A stretch of DNA of 24,735 nucleotides from an uncultured archaeon (lineage in GTDB: Archaea > Thermoproteota > Nitrososphaeria > Nitrososphaerales > Nitrosopumilaceae): contig CATMRH010000004.1 in the NCBI GenBank assembly GCA_950073955.1, forward strand, positions 1 through 24,735, written 5' to 3'. This document shows positions 23,755 to 24,735 of the stretch, one piece after another. Each line of letters starts with the position of its first letter. The first letter of the stretch is position 1. Under the pieces are notes generated by a model, which was not told where the DNA came from, did not search any database, and was given only the letters and a program-made list of their open reading frames with translations. The position numbers and the translations under genes were made by a program.

Positions 23755-23802
23755 ATGCGGTATCCCTTTTATGATAGAATTGATCGTTAAGGCATACCGC
23801 AT
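23755..23802. repeat. 14-bp near-perfect inverted repeat (stem-loop or operator)
   Basis: The arms ATGCGGTATCCCTT (23755-23768) and AAGGCATACCGCAT (23789-23802) match at 13 of 14 positions (one symmetrical C/C mismatch) around a 20-base loop. The right arm ends 13 bases before the TATA box of the ribbon-helix-helix gene. It could be a paired operator for that repressor, an RNA hairpin, or a very short mobile-element remnant. Confidence 0.7.
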
Positions 23803-23815
23803 TTACTGGTATATT

Positions 23816-23823
23816 CTTATATT
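23816..23823 (+). promoter_or_regulatory. TATA box of the ribbon-helix-helix gene
   Basis: CTTATATT lies 23-30 bases before the ATG at 23846, the spacing of a leaderless archaeal promoter. Confidence 0.5.
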
Positions 23824-23845
23824 GCATAAATAATAACATCATATT

Positions 23846-23989
23846 ATGAGTAAACGTGTTACAATTATGATTGATGAAGATCTTGACAAAAAACTCAGAC
23901 TTCGTCAAGCAAAAATGATTCAACAAGAACAGACATCATATAGCTATTCCAAAGTGTTGAATGAAACCCTTCGTAAAACTTTGAAATAG
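23846..23989 (+). CDS. Ribbon-helix-helix DNA-binding protein (47 residues)
   Basis: MSKRVTIMIDEDLDKKLRLR has the CopG/Arc pattern: a short beta strand (RVTIMID, DNA contacts from alternate residues), then helix A (EDLDKKLRLRQAKMI). A polar turn (QEQTSYSYS) leads to helix B (KVLNETLRKTLK). Such proteins dimerise through the strand and bind short inverted repeats, often as autorepressors or antitoxins. No toxin gene follows. The strong inverted repeat at 23755-23802 lies just upstream of its promoter. At 47 residues it is at the small end of the family but complete. Confidence 0.82.
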   Translation: MSKRVTIMIDEDLDKKLRLRQAKMIQQEQTSYSYSKVLNETLRKTLK

Positions 23990-24081
23990 TTTTTCAAATA
24001 TTTTAAAACTTGACTATTTTTGATTCTAAGGTTCTTTAGCTTTTTCTGTTACGTGCATGTATACTGGTTTTAGTACAAAAA

Positions 24082-24098
24082 TGGGCCCACGGGGATTC
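24082..24098 (-). other. tRNA 3'-end-like fragment
   Basis: Read on the minus strand, 17 bases (GAATCCCCGTGGGCCCA) look like the last part of an archaeal tRNA: end of the T-loop, 3' side of the T-stem (CCCCG), acceptor 3' strand and discriminator A. The match stops inside the T-loop and no tRNA body follows. Its GC content stands out from the surroundings. Such fragments can be left by integrative elements that attach at tRNA genes. The rest of 23990-24165 contains no recognisable gene. Confidence 0.4.
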
Positions 24099-24165
24099 AC
24101 CTACCATTTTGGGGATAGAAATGGACGCAGTTAGATGTAAAAAAATGAAATTTAATCCAGTTTTA

Positions 24166-24726
24166 TTATCTTAGAGAGTTTGCAAATTCTTGTAAATGTA
24201 CAATCTTCTCATCTAAAGAAAGTACTGCAAATTCTTCCATCTGAGATTTGAATTCAGCATGTTTTGCATCTTTTTCCTCATCAGATAGAGTTTCATATTC
24301 TTGTTTCATTTCTTTAAAGTGAGTCATGATTAATTCTCTGTCTTCATCAGAAATTGAAGCAAATGCTTCCTTCATCTCCTTGAATTGAGCCATCTTTGCT
24401 TCTCGCTCTTCTGGAGTCAGATCAGCATAGTGTGATTTGTATTTAGACCATTTTTCTTTGTATTCTGCAATCATTGCTTTCCGTGCTTCCTCATCTAGTG
24501 AGCAGTATTCGTTCATTTTGGATACCATCTCGTCAGACTTGTTGTGCTTTGCAATAACTTCGGCTTGTTCTTCTAGTGACATGTTACAATATGCGTTAAT
24601 CTTTTCAATCATATCGCCATGTTTTTTGTCACCCATCTCTGCCATTACATAGGGAGTTGCAAAGACAAACATAATCGCAAAGACTGCTGCAAATACTGGA
24701 ATCATAAATTTGATTTTTCTATTCAT
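24166..24726 (-). CDS. Secreted helical repeat protein (22-residue repeats)
   Basis: A 186-residue protein with a signal peptide or anchor (MNRKIKFMIPVFAAVFAIMF to about residue 29, ATPYVMAEM). The mature part is entirely helical and charged. Three consecutive 22-residue units are seen from about 101: ADLTPEEREAKMAQFKEMKEAF, in pieces of the form xxLS/T-x-EE-R/D...F-K-x-M-K-x-x-F/Y, followed by a partial unit (AVLSLDEKIVHLQEF). Three cysteines lie earlier (near 47 and 75, in YCNMSLEEQ and YCSLDEE). The LTPEE-type turns recall Spy/CpxP periplasmic chaperones, but homology is not established. The ATG at 24726 is complete within the window. Confidence 0.78.
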   Translation of the reverse strand: MNRKIKFMIPVFAAVFAIMFVFATPYVMAEMGDKKHGDMIEKINAYCNMSLEEQAEVIAKHNKSDEMVSKMNEYCSLDEEARKAMIAEYKEKWSKYKSHYADLTPEEREAKMAQFKEMKEAFASISDEDRELIMTHFKEMKQEYETLSDEEKDAKHAEFKSQMEEFAVLSLDEKIVHLQEFANSLR

Positions 24727-24735
24727 TGTACAAAA

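Noticed and set aside
24057..24134. 25-codon frame MYTGFSTKMGPRGFTYHFGD...
   Set aside because: The GPRGF segment is the antisense of a tRNA-like 3' end, so coding appearance is an artefact.

Overview
The window is archaeal and looks like an ammonia-oxidising thaumarchaeon (Nitrososphaerota) of the Nitrosopumilus type. This is inferred from gene content. An archaeal ribosomal cluster (L7Ae, S28e, L24e, ndk, aIF5B) and an LSm-L37e pair are present. A 4-hydroxybutyryl-CoA dehydratase lies beside an ADP-forming acyl-CoA synthetase, the pairing known from the thaumarchaeal 3-hydroxypropionate/4-hydroxybutyrate CO2-fixation cycle. There is also a CFI-box secreted protein, AT-rich sequence, and TATA boxes placed 20-35 bases before start codons, as for leaderless or short-leader transcripts. 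No CRISPR array, insertion sequence, phage module or rRNA was seen.

Layout. 1-2 kb: a cell-surface CFI-box protein with an unclear N-terminus, a tiny zinc ribbon and a thioredoxin. 2-5 kb (minus): the ribosomal/aIF5B operon. 5-6.4 kb: a phosphoglucosamine/phosphomannomutase. 6.4-8.1 kb: tRNA-Leu(TAG), a PurU/PurN-like formyl enzyme and a creatininase-family hydrolase. 8.2-10.2 kb: LSm, L37e, a membrane-anchored coiled-coil protein of unknown role and ribose-5-phosphate isomerase, packed almost without gaps. 10.2-12.4 kb (minus): Pcm repair methyltransferase and a cyclic amidohydrolase (dihydroorotase/hydantoinase type). 12.4-15.7 kb: a candidate 26-residue microprotein, tRNA-Ala(CGC), three unrelated proteins that all end in the same kind of zinc ribbon, a second thioredoxin and a SEC11-type signal peptidase. 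15.7-19.6 kb (minus): the carbon-fixation pair, preceded by a convergent intergenic region with two mutually exclusive RNA helices. 19.6-20.9 kb (minus): RNase HI-like protein, membrane proteins and a frameshifted winged-helix regulator. 21-24.7 kb: a radical SAM protein with a CX4CX2C motif, a CcdA / YHS / glutaredoxin-like overlapping operon, a small ribbon-helix-helix gene behind a 14-bp inverted repeat, a tRNA 3'-end-like fragment, and a secreted helical repeat protein.

How the genes fit together. Most of the window is housekeeping (translation, tRNA, sugar phosphates, protein repair, autotrophic carbon fixation). The more novel parts are the CcdA-YHS-glutaredoxin operon, a likely thiol/metal relay across the membrane; the stem-loop and ribbon-helix-helix region beside it; the zinc-ribbon cluster; and several small genes outside ordinary size cut-offs (48, 26, 45, 47 and 54 residues).
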